Source: Pyrocephalus nanus
Taxonomy: Eukaryota; Chordata; Aves; Passeriformes; Tyrannidae
Reading direction: 5' to 3'
Length of the DNA: 64,000 nucleotides
Assembly: GCA_038380795.1 (NCBI GenBank)
Contig: CM076267.1
Span: forward strand, 18,374,001-18,438,000
In this document: in pieces, positions 41,069 to 52,852 of the stretch
Layout: each line of letters opens with the position of its first letter
Numbering within the stretch: the stretch's first letter is position 1
Position numbers and translations under genes: made by a program
The notes under the pieces: model-generated
What the model saw: the letters and a program-made list of their open reading frames with translations, nothing else
Database searches by the model: none
Told to the model about the DNA's origin: nothing

Positions 41069-44000
41069 GATGCATCAAGGTTTGGGTTTGTTTTTGTATC
41101 ATTGAACATCTAAAAAAATCCTTTATATACACTAATATTGGGGCTTGTTTCCCCGCCCTGTTTATATCAAAGATACCAGAATGTGTTACAAATCACAAAA
41201 TTGAGGCACAAGTCTAATTCAATACACAGGAAAGCAGTACTATCTGGAGACTGACTGAGCATTGCTGCTGACATTCTTGATTTAGATGATCAATTTACTC
41301 TTATTTCTCTTCCCACTACCCACAAATAACAGAGTATAATGAGAGATGAAAATCTGTTTGCAACTAATTAGAGATAAAGAAGTGCTTCACACAAACAGAG
41401 TCTCCTTTACCAGATGGTTTCCACTAATATTCACTAATAAAAAACCTGTTTGAGGAAACTTACATTTACTTAGATCGGAAGAGGCAAGAAACAGTAAAAT
41501 TACGGCAGCAATTAATTTCATTAGAAAGATTCTGTGTCAGTACTGTCCAGGAACTCTGTAGCTTTTACTACCTTTACTCCGTGCAGATTTATTTTTTGCA
41601 GTGCAAAATACCTGACAACCTTTCTGTAGCAAAATTGTATTTTTCAGCTGTTCAGACAAAGTCTTAAGTGGAGTCCGCTCAACATATGAACATGCATGTA
41701 TTAATGTGAATCCTTAAGGATTCAACTCATAGTTCTACCTCAGTCTTTCATTTATCATCAAAGTAAATATACTATCTACTTATCAAAAGTTTTGAACCAC
41801 TATACTGACAGAAGTCAGTCAACATATCAAAATCTCTCATAAATACTACTTGTATTGGCAAGGTACTGATTTATCTCAAGTGTCATCAAATTATTTTTGC
41901 CATCAGTTCTTGGTCTTTCCTGTTCCTTATTACATCACTAACCAGACAGGAAGTCAGAGGAATATATTTTCTGTGAAAACTATTTTAATTCAAATAGTGG
42001 AGAAAACAACACAGTGCTGGCCATTTGTCAGATCTGAGGTAATATAGAAGCAAGCACTCCCTTCCTAAGCAAGAAATTATCACCATTTAAAACCTGGAAG
42101 CTATTTGCTAAATATGACAAAATACAAGTAATTAAATTGTACACACACATTTTGGATATGGACAGTAAACAAAAAAAAACCTACCTACTCAAAAATGAAT
42201 TAAAAAACCCCCTCACTTTATGTTTCTTAGTGCCCAAGGTCCATTTCAACCCATGGTCTTATCCCAAATACCATTTTGGCTCCACCCACACAGAACAGAC
42301 CAAGTGAATCCTTCTTCCTTTCCAGTGAGAAAACAAACCTGAAGACAGGACTGATTGTTTCTTGACCTCAGAGCATGCATCCACAGGCAGAATACTCAAG
42401 TCTCTCTCCATACCAATTACACTGACCCCAACTTGATTAATAGGAACTCTGTACTTGACTGAAACCAACTTAAATATGTGTGTACCTTGAATGTTCTCTG
42501 ACAGAAAGGCACTGAAAAAAGAGGCCCTCTGAGATGATCTTATGCTGTCTGTGAAGACTTGGTTATATGTCCAGGTGGAGTACAAATAGAACAAGAAAAC
42601 TACCAAATCTAGTGGTAGGGCCGAGAGACTTCAACTTGTATCATGACTCCTGGGAATTTCCAAAGTTTCTTGCAAGGATAATGTACAGAAGTGCAATTTA
42701 TGGATAGGAGACTTTGTTTAAAGTGAAAAAGAATGGAATTATTCAGCTTATTTGAAACTTTGAGCCTTTATGTAATGTGTGCATTTTTAAAAATAATCAT
42801 TGACATTATGAAGTTTGTGACATCATGAAAGACTCTATACAGTACTTTTTAAACTGTCCCAGTTATATATGAAAAAACTATAAAAATCAGAATGAATGAA
42901 CAATTCTTAAATTAGTACAAGGGCAGAGCAACAGCTTTTTTCAAAAATGGCTTTTATGCTGAACATGTTTGCAGTTTTCAGATTTATGGGTGTAGCTGTC
43001 AACATGTATATTCACTTTTAGAATATCGTCCTGGCTTAATGAGGACTCCTGGAATGATTTCCTTTAATAAAAAGTTAACATGCTTACATATGTGGTTTCC
43101 ACCTTTCTGCCTTTTTTTTTTTTTTTGGTAAATATCTATGCTACTTTTCAGTGGAGATATCACAGCACAGTTTACTTTTAAACTTCACAAAACATTCAAC
43201 TACTTCAACACTTCAAAGTCAGCTTCCAATGAAACTTTCAAGTAACAAGTAACAATTGCCAAAGCTAAGTCTTAAAAAGTGTAGATCCATATTTTCATCA
43301 TAAGAACCCTAAATCAGAAAAGTCACAAGACACTGCATTTTAATTACAGCTACCTGCCATCAGCAAATGATGCCATATTACTGAATAAAAATAAGACTTA
43401 TCAGTCTCTCCACCTTTGCTCAAGCCTCATAATTGCAGCCCATACAATGTGTTTATCTCATTTCTTTGTCTCACCATCTTTCCACCTGCCTCCAGTTTAT
43501 GCTGTTTATATTGTTTCTATTAGGCAGAGCATAAGAAGTTCAGACTCTGGTAACAAATGCACCCCCCTGGGGACAAAATCTCCCCTACAACATCAGGATG
43601 CTGAGTGATGAGCTGAGAATTATCCAGTAAAAATACCAGTGATTCACTAGCTCAGAATTGCTCCATGGGACTCCACAGGTGACTTACAGAATTGATAGGA
43701 ATTCTCAAATTCATGCACATCCCTGCAAGAATGCCTCACAATTATGGGTCAGACAGACTCCTCCCCTGCCCCAAGCAGCTGAAGTAGCTGTTCTTTTCCA
43801 ATGTATTTTATTTCATCTTGTCATTTACTTTTCCACTTTTTAGGGCTTGTCAGGGTTCAGATCACTTGCTATGGCTAAGCTGCCATAGCTCTCTAGCTTT
43901 TACTTGGAGCTCATTTCCTCCAGATTCCTCATCATCACTGTTCTCTTCTTCAGGAAATCTCTAATTTTTTTTCCTTCTCTGAAGCTGCCCACAACCAGTC

Positions 44001-44100
44001 TGATAGACTATAAAGACAAACCACTACAGAGTTCACCAGCTACCTCAAACCCAATTTTTTTTTTTTGTCTACATAACCTAATATAGCAGAATTCCCCCTC

Positions 44101-44129
44101 CTCACCTCAAAGGCCCAGTCTTAAAAAAA
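44101..44129 (+). repeat. 29-bp dispersed repeat, copy 1
   Basis: Matches 46661-46689 at 27 of 29 positions. Key pattern: CACCTCAAAG, then a short C-rich part, CAGTCTT and a run of A. The A run suggests the end of a retroposed unit. Confidence 0.6.
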
Positions 44130-45737
44130 TCATCACATTTGTGATGAGCCTGTAAAACATCAAATACATCTTTCTCCTACTGGTAAAACTTTGAAAGCAT
44201 CCTGAACAATACATGGGCATGAATCCATTAAGTATCATGCTTTCAGCACCAGATTCAGCAACTTTAGTTACAGAACCAATGCTGCTTTCAGATTACATAA
44301 AAAACTTGTTCAAAGAATTAAAACCTCTATTGTATAATTTCTAGTAAAATAAATAACCAACAAAAATACTCTAGATTAATTTCTGCAACTAATAAAAATA
44401 TAACCTAGAAAGAACTACATACAGAGAGAAACAAAAGTTGAAAGCCTAGAAGAATATCAATAGTTAACAGTCTTGCAACTCCTTGGATAAACACAATGGT
44501 AAAAGCATATTCATTCTTCCTTGTGTTTCTAAATCCATGCTGAGTGATATGGCCTTATTTCAAGTTGAAGTAGGAGCAGAAGTGGAACACACATTCCTGC
44601 AGACAAATAAGCATTGCACTTCATTACAGAACAACCTAGAATTCATTTGCTGCAAACCTCCATTATCTTGAGCAAAGGGATAATGCAATTCAGCTGTACT
44701 TCTCTGCCATGGGGAGGCCCTTATAAGCACCACCTGCACTGCTGGTACTCTGAATTAACACGTTAGTTTTATTTCTAGCAAAGAAACAGATCATTCCCTA
44801 ATCTACAATGCTGACAAATAAGGAAATTTTTCTGCAAAAGTATCATACATCTTACACTTTCACAAGGCCAAGGCCACTTCAAATATAGATTCCTACTGCA
44901 AAATCTTTCTTATGGAAGGCTCAGTGCTGGCACAGGAGAGATTTGATTGGGGGTTTTCTGTGTTTTTTTGTTATAAACACAATACAGGATAATAAGTGTA
45001 AATAGCAGTATCAATGTACAAGAGAAAAAACATTCTTAATTTTTAGTTCAACTTCATATACTGCTCTTCATTTACCTCAAAAATAGAGATGGATATTGTT
45101 CAGTCACAGTGAACCCAGTGACCACAGTCCATCATTAAATATAATATCAGCTACAATTTCCACTTCAGTACCAATTGAAGTATCACCTTATTACACTTTG
45201 TGAATTTCCACAAGCCCTCCAAGTTATTTTTGACATCTTTGACTCTGATCCTGCCAACACTTACACACATTATCTTAAGCCTACTGAAATCCATACCATT
45301 ATGCAGAGCACACAAAGAAGTATATGCATAATTTCAGAAATGAGGACTTGATTAATTGTTCAGTACAGAAGCAAACCCCTTCAGACGTGATGTGTACAGG
45401 TTAGAGGGGAAAAAAAAAAAGAAAAAAAAATCACTCCAATACTACATCTATTGTTGTTCCAAGTGTTAGCATCTTTTAAAATTTTCTCCATACCCTTCCA
45501 CCCTCCTACACATATCACCTCCTTTACATTCTCCTTAAATGCCTAAAAATAACTAGCTATGCATATGGTCTGAGCACCACAGCCCTATACCATGTAACTG
45601 GGGAGAAAGTATTTTAGTTTGCATAGTTGACCTCACATCCATCATCAGAAGATATTTTTCCATGAGTTATTTTCTAGACTCAGACATTTAGCATAGGCTG
45701 AAGATTTGGCAATTGCAGAGTTCTGCACAATTCAGGG

Positions 45738-45823
45738 AAAAAAAAAAAAAAAAGCTTTTTGTTTGTTAAAACCCCCATAAACTACAAATAAACAAAACAA
45801 AAAACAACAACAACAAAAACAAC
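45738..45823 (+). repeat. Poly-A and (CAA)-rich simple sequence
   Basis: A run of 16 A at 45738-45753, then a second A-rich stretch with CAA triplets at 45787-45823. A similar A-rich tract lies at 45410-45429. Low-complexity only. Confidence 0.8.
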
Positions 45824-46660
45824 TTGTGAAAGTGGGTTTTTTTCCCTCATTCACACTCTTGCACTATAAAGGGACTTAAAGTTATATCTTTAATTTCCCT
45901 CGGTTTAAGGAATTTCCTTCATTTTAGAAAGTTTTCACTGACATTAAAAACCAGTCTAAACTTATGATTCCACTTAGCAACATATACTACACCATAATCA
46001 GGTATAGAAGACTAAGGACATCTTTGTTCAGCTTCAGTCACAATGAGAAAAGCAGCAAACACCTCAGTCAATGTGCTCTCAATTTTTTCCTACCAACAAG
46101 CTTACCCTGGTTAATGTCCTTTCCTCTGCTCCTTCCCTTTCCTTAACTAGACAGCTGGTATTGTGAAAGGGGAAGCTGAAGTATCTTTATCAAAAGTGGT
46201 GTTTTGATTTAGAGCAAGAAAAAAAGCAAGGGAGTTGTACGTCTAAGTCAATGTGTGTCCAAGAGTAGTAGAGAAATGCTTTCAAAGATTCTTCCTTCTG
46301 CTAAAGAAGTTCTTAAGTCACAGTCTCAATTTCTCACCATCAAAGAGGCACACCTTCTATTTTACTTAAAGAACAACCATTTTACTTAGATTTATCCTCC
46401 ACATGACCTCCTAGCCATGTAAACTCAGCAGCAATTGCAATACAAACACCATAGTTGGGTCACAATTTTCCAAGGGCTGTGCTGTAGTCCTGTTGCCAAC
46501 TACAGCCAGGGCTGGAAACACATACTGCACTCCATGGATCTGAGGCTATACTATAGAACCTAGTCCTTTACTAAAAATAAAGACACTCTAATTTATGAAA
46601 AGTTTTAAAAAAGGGCAACACAATACATGCATGGCAACCTCCACTCATTGTTTCCCGCTC

Positions 46661-46689
46661 CCCACCTCAAAGCCCCAGTCTTAAAAAAA
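46661..46689 (+). repeat. 29-bp dispersed repeat, copy 2
   Basis: Second copy of the motif at 44101-44129, same orientation, 2.56 kb away. Here the A run is 12 bases long. It lies just upstream of the GC-rich island. Confidence 0.6.
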
Positions 46690-46799
46690 AAAAATAAAGT
46701 TTACTTACTGTTCATGCCAACCTCAAGGCTCAGCACACCTCCCCGCAACACACACATTCAAACCAAATGCAACCCACACTCACTTATAAAGGGAAGCTC

Positions 46800-47640
46800 A
46801 TTAACTCTGTCAGTTTTCAGCTGGTGGGGCTCATCAGTCTCACCTGAGGGGCAACTCCTTCCTTTCCAGGAGGCAAAGGGCACCACAGCATCTCCTGGGC
46901 TGCTGACACCCGCCTTGTCCAGGGCCCCCAGGAGAAGCTGGGGCAAGCCCTCACCTCTCTTCCAGCTCATCCACAGCAACCCCCTCCCACGGGGTGCCTG
47001 GGTCCATCAGCCATGGTCTTTGGTTGCACTGCACCAAGCAGAGCTGCAAGGAAAAGGGGAGAACAGTGATCCCTGGCTCTCTCAGCTGCAGTGCCTGAGG
47101 ATTGCTGCCTGCCCCACCCCTCGGGGCACAGCACTGAGGGATTGCAGCCACAGCTCACCCCTGCACCTCCCTCATGCACCCGGCCTGCTTCAGCTCCCAG
47201 CACGTGGCCAGGCTTCGTCACCTCCCGAGCCTTCTCACAGAGGTGCTACAAACCACCTCACACACCACAGCACACACCAGCATGTGCCAAAAGCTGTGCC
47301 ATGCCAGCACTGTTGGCTGGTGCCAGCCACCCGCGCCGCCCACGGCCACAGCTGATGCCGCCACCTTGGCTCTCCACACTGCCATGAGGGCTCACTTCTC
47401 TCAGGAACCTGGAAGGCAAGAAGCCAGGCCCCAGGACTGCTCCACCTACTCCCTTAGGGGCAATAAAGTAATTTGTTTTCTTTTCCTCATAGGAAGGAGG
47501 ACAGGCTCATCTCCTCTTGAGCCACACCAGCAGGTTCAACAGCCCCAGGCTGCTCCCACTCATCCCAGGCTCTGGAGGGTCTCAGCTCCCCCAGTGTGAG
47601 AGTGGAAGCCGTGCTCACAACCCAGCACACCACCTCAAAA
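46800..47640. other. GC-rich island, unidentified
   Basis: About 840 bp of clearly GC-rich but CpG-poor DNA in an AT-rich desert, with many CAC, CCC and CAG runs. It carries a 242-codon plus-strand frame (46627-47355), overlapping frames in other phases, and an exon-like minus-strand segment (46955-47043) with good splice sites. Multiple overlapping open frames are a usual by-product of high GC, so none is called as a gene. An AATAAA lies on the plus strand near 47461. Candidates are an unrecognised LTR or other repeat, or an exon of a noncoding transcript. Confidence 0.5.
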
Positions 47641-50600
47641 AAAAACTGTGGGGGACAACCTCTGTTTCATAAACTTCACTTGCATTGGCCACACTGCCCC
47701 ACGGCATTAATGCACATGTACCTTCCTTGCCATGGAAACCCTGGAGCTTCTCACGTGCCTAAAATCCATCATGTGCTCAAATGCTGTAGAAACTGCATCT
47801 TGATATGGGTTTAACTGTAAAGTTTAGAGGAACTATCTGTATGATCAGCGTTAATCACATCAAGTTCTACTTTGAAAATACAACTCACTAATTGATAAGA
47901 GTTTTCCCAAATTGAAGATTAATAAAATAATCAACTTAGCAGAGGGGAAGAAAAACCACAAACTATTCCTGTAAGGAAATCACTTTATTGCCTATACATG
48001 TGAATGAGCTGTTTTAATGCTCAGGTTCACTGCCTCTTCTGCATTTAATCTCTTCCCTTTTATGTCCTACTCTGATTTTTTTTTAAAAGACTTTCAGGCT
48101 TTATAAAATTAATTATACAAATCATTAGTATTAGAAAGGTAATATAATGGTTTCAAGAACAAGCTTCACAGACTATCTGCATATTTAATCATCTCTGCTA
48201 ATAAATTTTTAATCACTCATTGAGTTCAGGTTCTTGTCTTGAAGCTTAACTTGATAACAAACCTAGCAACTGGTAGAACTAATTGGTACAGAGTAAGTGA
48301 ATAATTTATAAGAGGAAAAAGCACTGGGTGTTCTGGAGGTGTGCAGAGACCACAAGTCACAGATATTTCTGGGAGGAAGCATGAAAACAGCGGCTGATTA
48401 CAGGAATTTCGTGATACACTGCTGACATCCAGAGGCCAACAGTCAATACTGTTCACATATGTGAGCCAGGCTGTAAAGCCAGATTCATTAAGTTTTAAAT
48501 ATTCATGCATTTCATTAAAGTTAACATTAATTGCACTACCATACACATTGATTATGCATAGACCATAAGTGTTTAACCTCTGAAAGCTTACAAGTATATT
48601 CAAGTAATGGGGTATGTCCCATCTTCAATGATTTCAGTGAAAGCTTCAGCTACAAAGTAGAAATTAGAAATAGAACGCATTACAGTGTGAGTATTAAAAC
48701 AGTAGTTTGAAATATCAGGACAATAATAAAAATAATTATTTTTCTAACTAAACAGAAATGCTGTAAATTGCTTTATATTTTTCTAAACTAAATTAGTAAA
48801 CGTAACAAAAGTTACAAATCAGATTTCTTCCAGACAAGTGCTAGACTGATTTGAAAGTTTTACCTACTAAATAGGTTAAAACAGTTAAAACTAATTAGTG
48901 ACTGTGTGGAATCTGTTTAGATGAAGATGAGTAGCTTTTGCCAATGTAACAACAAAAAGAGACCATTTTCTTGAAATTAGCTGATTTTATCTCAAAAGAT
49001 ACACCTCAATACCACTGACACTATATACTAATTCTACCCCCGAGGGAAGCACAGAATGCTACAATTCTTAAACCAGGATGTAACAGACATTTGACACAAA
49101 TTCAATTATCCTTGAAAGATACCACTTGTAGTTAGTTACATACATAATCCTCTTTTATTTAATGAGTTAAAGCTCTCTTTCAAAACATTTAGTTGGATGA
49201 CTTGAAGACTTACTACATTTCAAAAAATTCATTAAGTGACTTAATAAGATTGTTAAGTAAAAACATTCAGAAGTTTAAAAATGTCATTTAATGCTGTCCG
49301 TGTAACCTTAATTCGGGCCATGTATGCATTTGCGTTATGAAAGCAGTGAATTAACTTTTAATCTCCTTTGAGCCAAGAAGATTTTAAGATTTGAAACCAA
49401 GGCACAAAGGCCATGCCAACAAATACAATGCTGAGCTTTAGCGCAGTCTCTGAACTAGCTCACATCTTGCAGCGCATACCCCTGCAGGGCTAATTACCCC
49501 AGATAGCAAGCTGGACTCCAGCAGTTATGCTGCTTCTAGTACCTCTGCATGGCAAGCTCAGTTCTCTCTTCCTGGCACTGCACTACACAGACACACTCCC
49601 AGAACAGAAAATTTGAATTCTGAAGAAAGCATGAGAAGTTTTTCAAATACCGTGCTTCAAACTAGGTGTTCTGGCACTGATTTTCCATCAAGCTAAGGTA
49701 AAAACACATCAGTTCTTAAGATATTAGAAAAAACCTTTCTGCAGATAATACCAGTTTCTATAGTCATTTTTGGGGGGAAAAAACCCCAAAACTATCCCTA
49801 ACCCTCCATGAGGTAGATATAACATTGTCCATATTTTGTAGAGGAGCAAATGTTGGAGACAGATAGACTGGCTTGCCAGAAACCGTACTGATTACTGCCT
49901 GAGCTGCTAACAACTCCTGGTTAGCCAATTCTCTTTGTGAAGGTGAGCACCAAAGTGTAGTATTCCTAAGTGGAAGCGACAGTTAACCCACTGAAAATTT
50001 TGTTTAAATAGCATGGCCCACACCCAGAAAGAACTCTGTGGTCAGTAATATCCTGGGTGGTCTCACAAAAATTCCTTGCTGCTTTTCCTGACCAGAAAAT
50101 ATTGGTTTCTTGCAAGTATCTTTCAAGTCACATATCAACCACTTGTACCATTTAAGATATTTGGAAGTAGTCTGTGATATCACAATATTGGGGCTTTTGA
50201 AGAGTGATATTTGGGGAGGTTTTTTACATATTAAGACTACCTCCTTCATGCTTCTTTCTTTAGTAACATTTAGACAAGGAGGTAGCGTAGATTTTATTAG
50301 TTTTACTTGTTTTTTTTCTGGCATAGTCACAAATAATCACAGAGTTCAGGAAAGGTATGCAAGTTCATATAAGAGATAATGTATTTTCAGCAACATTTCT
50401 GTTTAGACTTTAATTAAGAGATCTGTCAAAATGCAGGCAGCAATGCTTTGCAGTGTAAGAATTTTTGACAGTTAAAAACTTTCAAATGTCCATATCTGAC
50501 ACTCATTAAGCAACTACTTGGTTTGGGGGGGTTATTTATTTCAGTTTAGTTTCGGTGGCTTTTTTTTTCCAATTTCACTTTTGAAACAAGAACTGAAAAA

Positions 50601-52224
50601 GCAGGCAAAGCTTTTTGATGGTTGATGTCTGTCCAACGTGTGACATAACACCTACACTCTCTTTTCTTTTCTGATAGGTCCAAAGGTGACAGGTACTCAC
50701 TCACTGAGCAGTTATCTTCTCTACCAAGCACGCACACTTCAATACAAATAAAAATTATGGCAAAGCTTTCACATGTCCAAGGAGAAATGGATTACAGTAG
50801 ACAATTCATTTGGCCATGATAGTAAAAAAAGCCTAGGTATGCAGAGAATGTTTCTCATCCTATATCAATACCCAAAATAACTCTACCTGAGAAGTAATCA
50901 CATTATTGAAGTGAATCTGAAGAGGCTTTAATTAAAACGGTATTTTTTTGTTAAGTACAATTTGAACTTTTATTTGACGTTTAAGAGTTAAATTTATTAG
51001 ACTATAAAGACTTTTACAAGGCATTCCTAATGTAATGAGCTTAGGCACCACATATGTTGCATCTTTGGTACACATTAGGAAAAGTAGCTTTTTAATGAGC
51101 TTTAAAGACTGCATATGCATACCAGAGGAAAAGGTCAGTGATGTGTGGATCAAGTTGGTAAATTAAGTATCACAGTATTATGTTATTATGCCTGCCTTCC
51201 ACAGACACACAATAACAAAACCACAGGCTATAGTTACCATACTATTCTAATGCTTCCATCTACATGGCCTTGTCAGCTTACACACACTGGCCTCGGGTCC
51301 AACTCACTCCATCCCTTGCCAAGGCCTCCTTTACCTTCTCTGCCCAGCAGCTCCTGCAGCAGAACAGATGGTGTGCCTGACAGTCAGAGAACCCAAGCAA
51401 GCACAGGAAGGGGGGCTGGATTCAGTGTGATGGCCCATCTCCAAATACCACCTTTTACTCCAGCTTTTGCCTCACACAGAGATACCCAGGACAATGTCCT
51501 GAACCCTCATAACATCATCTCTTGGACAGCAAAGCATCAGGACAGGGATGCCTCTTTCAGTCCAGGCCCCACTCGAGTTTTTGTTCAAGGGTGGAGCAGT
51601 ATCATCTCTCTTTCAAAACACAGATACCAAAAGTATTTCTAACGCTTTAGTCCCAAATTTGACTTGGTCTACCATCTGAGTTCCTTTTAGTTGGAACATC
51701 ATATACTTGGTAATCTGCGAAGTCTGGTTGACTGATAGCTATATTGACATTTTTATTTTGTGATAAATAATTAAACAAGCTAGGAACTAACTGCAAATAC
51801 ACTTTCACAAGGTTTTCAGCAGAGTCAAGTCCACTGAATTTACTTTTATTTGCAAGTACTGTAAATATTGTTAATTTGCAAATATTATGACATTACCTTT
51901 ATTTTTAAAGGGCACTTGAAGTTGATTCCCTTCTTAACTGTGAATCCACGGTACTTAAGAGGTCTCTCTCTCTTCCTCTCTCTGTGTCAGAGACTATAGG
52001 TACGCACTAAACCATATTATGCACTACATAATAATTTATGCGTGTTTACACATTCCACACCAAGTAAGTGACACTCCAGCTCTGTACAAAGATATAGTCT
52101 TTAGAGAAAAAAATTCTTAAAAATATTACAACAATAATAGCACAACTCAATACAACTGAGCAATTATAAGTGGTTTTAATGATTTTTCACTTCTTGGATA
52201 TGATAATCCTCAAAGTAGCATTCA
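47641..52224. other. Intergenic, 3' flank of GRB14
   Basis: Nothing recognised. Long frames at 48226-48603 (minus, 125 codons) and 51145-51642 (plus, 165 codons) lack known motifs; the latter sits in locally GC-richer DNA. A CT-rich run lies near 51961-51984. Extra minus-strand AATAAA hexamers near 51845 and 51898 could end longer GRB14 transcripts. Confidence 0.65.
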
Positions 52225-52705
52225 AAAATATAGTGCAAAATATTTATTCATTTTATTTACAAATAAAATGTGCAGTTCAGCTTCTTAACCTCACCACAGT
52301 AAATGTTATTCTTCTATGTGATGAACAGAAATTATGAGAAACATTTAGAGAGACAAAAAGTTAATTTTAAACCTAAGAACAAAGATCTATCTTCAGTTGT
52401 ATTTTTGTAGGAGATCGACAATATTTTTCAAAACTGTTTTCAGTTGAAAAAAAAAAACAAAGTACAAGAAAGCACTAAAGAATTACATAGGAAAGAATGG
52501 TTTTTTAAAACCATAAAGTTACTTTTGCTGTGACAATCACAAAGCAAAGTTCTTATCTATACAGAATATAAATTTTTTTTGCAGCTTAAACATAGAATCT
52601 TTAAAATGTAATGCTTTTCCCCCCCTTTTTGCTATACAAATTGCCTCTAGGGGAAAAGTATTCTAGTATCTTCCTTTCCCTCTGATGAAACAACAGATGC
52701 TTTGG
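52225..52705 (-). other. GRB14: GRB14 3' UTR (inferred)
   Basis: AT-rich sequence after the stop, about 0.47 kb to the first poly-A signals. The end is inferred from two close AATAAA hexamers (see next entry). No earlier AATAAA is seen between 52258 and 52705. Further hexamers near 51898 and 51845 could give longer transcripts. Confidence 0.6.
52243..52257 (-). terminator. Tandem polyadenylation signals for GRB14
   Basis: AATAAA on the minus strand at 52257-52252 and again at 52248-52243. They are the first such hexamers after the GRB14 stop, and a T-rich stretch follows within 30 bases. Cleavage would be expected near 52215-52235. Confidence 0.55.
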
Positions 52706-52852
52706 TTAAAGAGCAATTCGTGCGCAATAGTGTTTTAACTTGCAAGGCAGAACTCCTTTATTAAGTTGGTAGAATTCCACTAGCTGGATGAGATCAGTAA
52801 ATCTGGTATGACCATCATCAAGGGTATAGAACAGCTTCCCATCATCTTCCAA
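52706..52852 (-). CDS. GRB14: GRB14 last coding exon, SH2 C-terminal half and stop
   Basis: Forty-eight codons plus TAA. It opens [20 protein letters not shown] after acceptor TTTTTACAG, passes through helix B ([16 protein letters not shown]) and ends [14 protein letters not shown]. The C-terminus is native and complete. The upstream intron is 3766 bp. Confidence 0.97.
   Translation of the reverse strand: MEDDGKLFYTLDDGHTRFTDLIQLVEFYQLNKGVLPCKLKHYCARIAL

Larger units (their letters stand above)
41069..46799. other. Intergenic, simple repeats only
   Basis: Contains a T run near 43113-43126, A-rich tracts at 45410 and 45738, and the paired 29-bp repeats. The 115-codon minus frame 42259-42606 has no recognisable domain. 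Confidence 0.65.

Noticed and set aside
46627..47355. 242-codon plus-strand frame, the longest in the window
   Set aside because: It lies in a GC-rich island where stops are rare in several frames, is low in complexity (Pro, His, Ser) and has no recognised domain. I describe the island instead.
51145..51642. 165-codon plus-strand frame
   Set aside because: No domain, signal peptide or repeat match; composition follows the local C-rich DNA.
1..52224. Exons of FIGN or COBLL1, the usual neighbours of GRB14
   Set aside because: No fragment of either protein was recognised. COBLL1 would be expected beyond the 64000 side and FIGN far beyond position 1.
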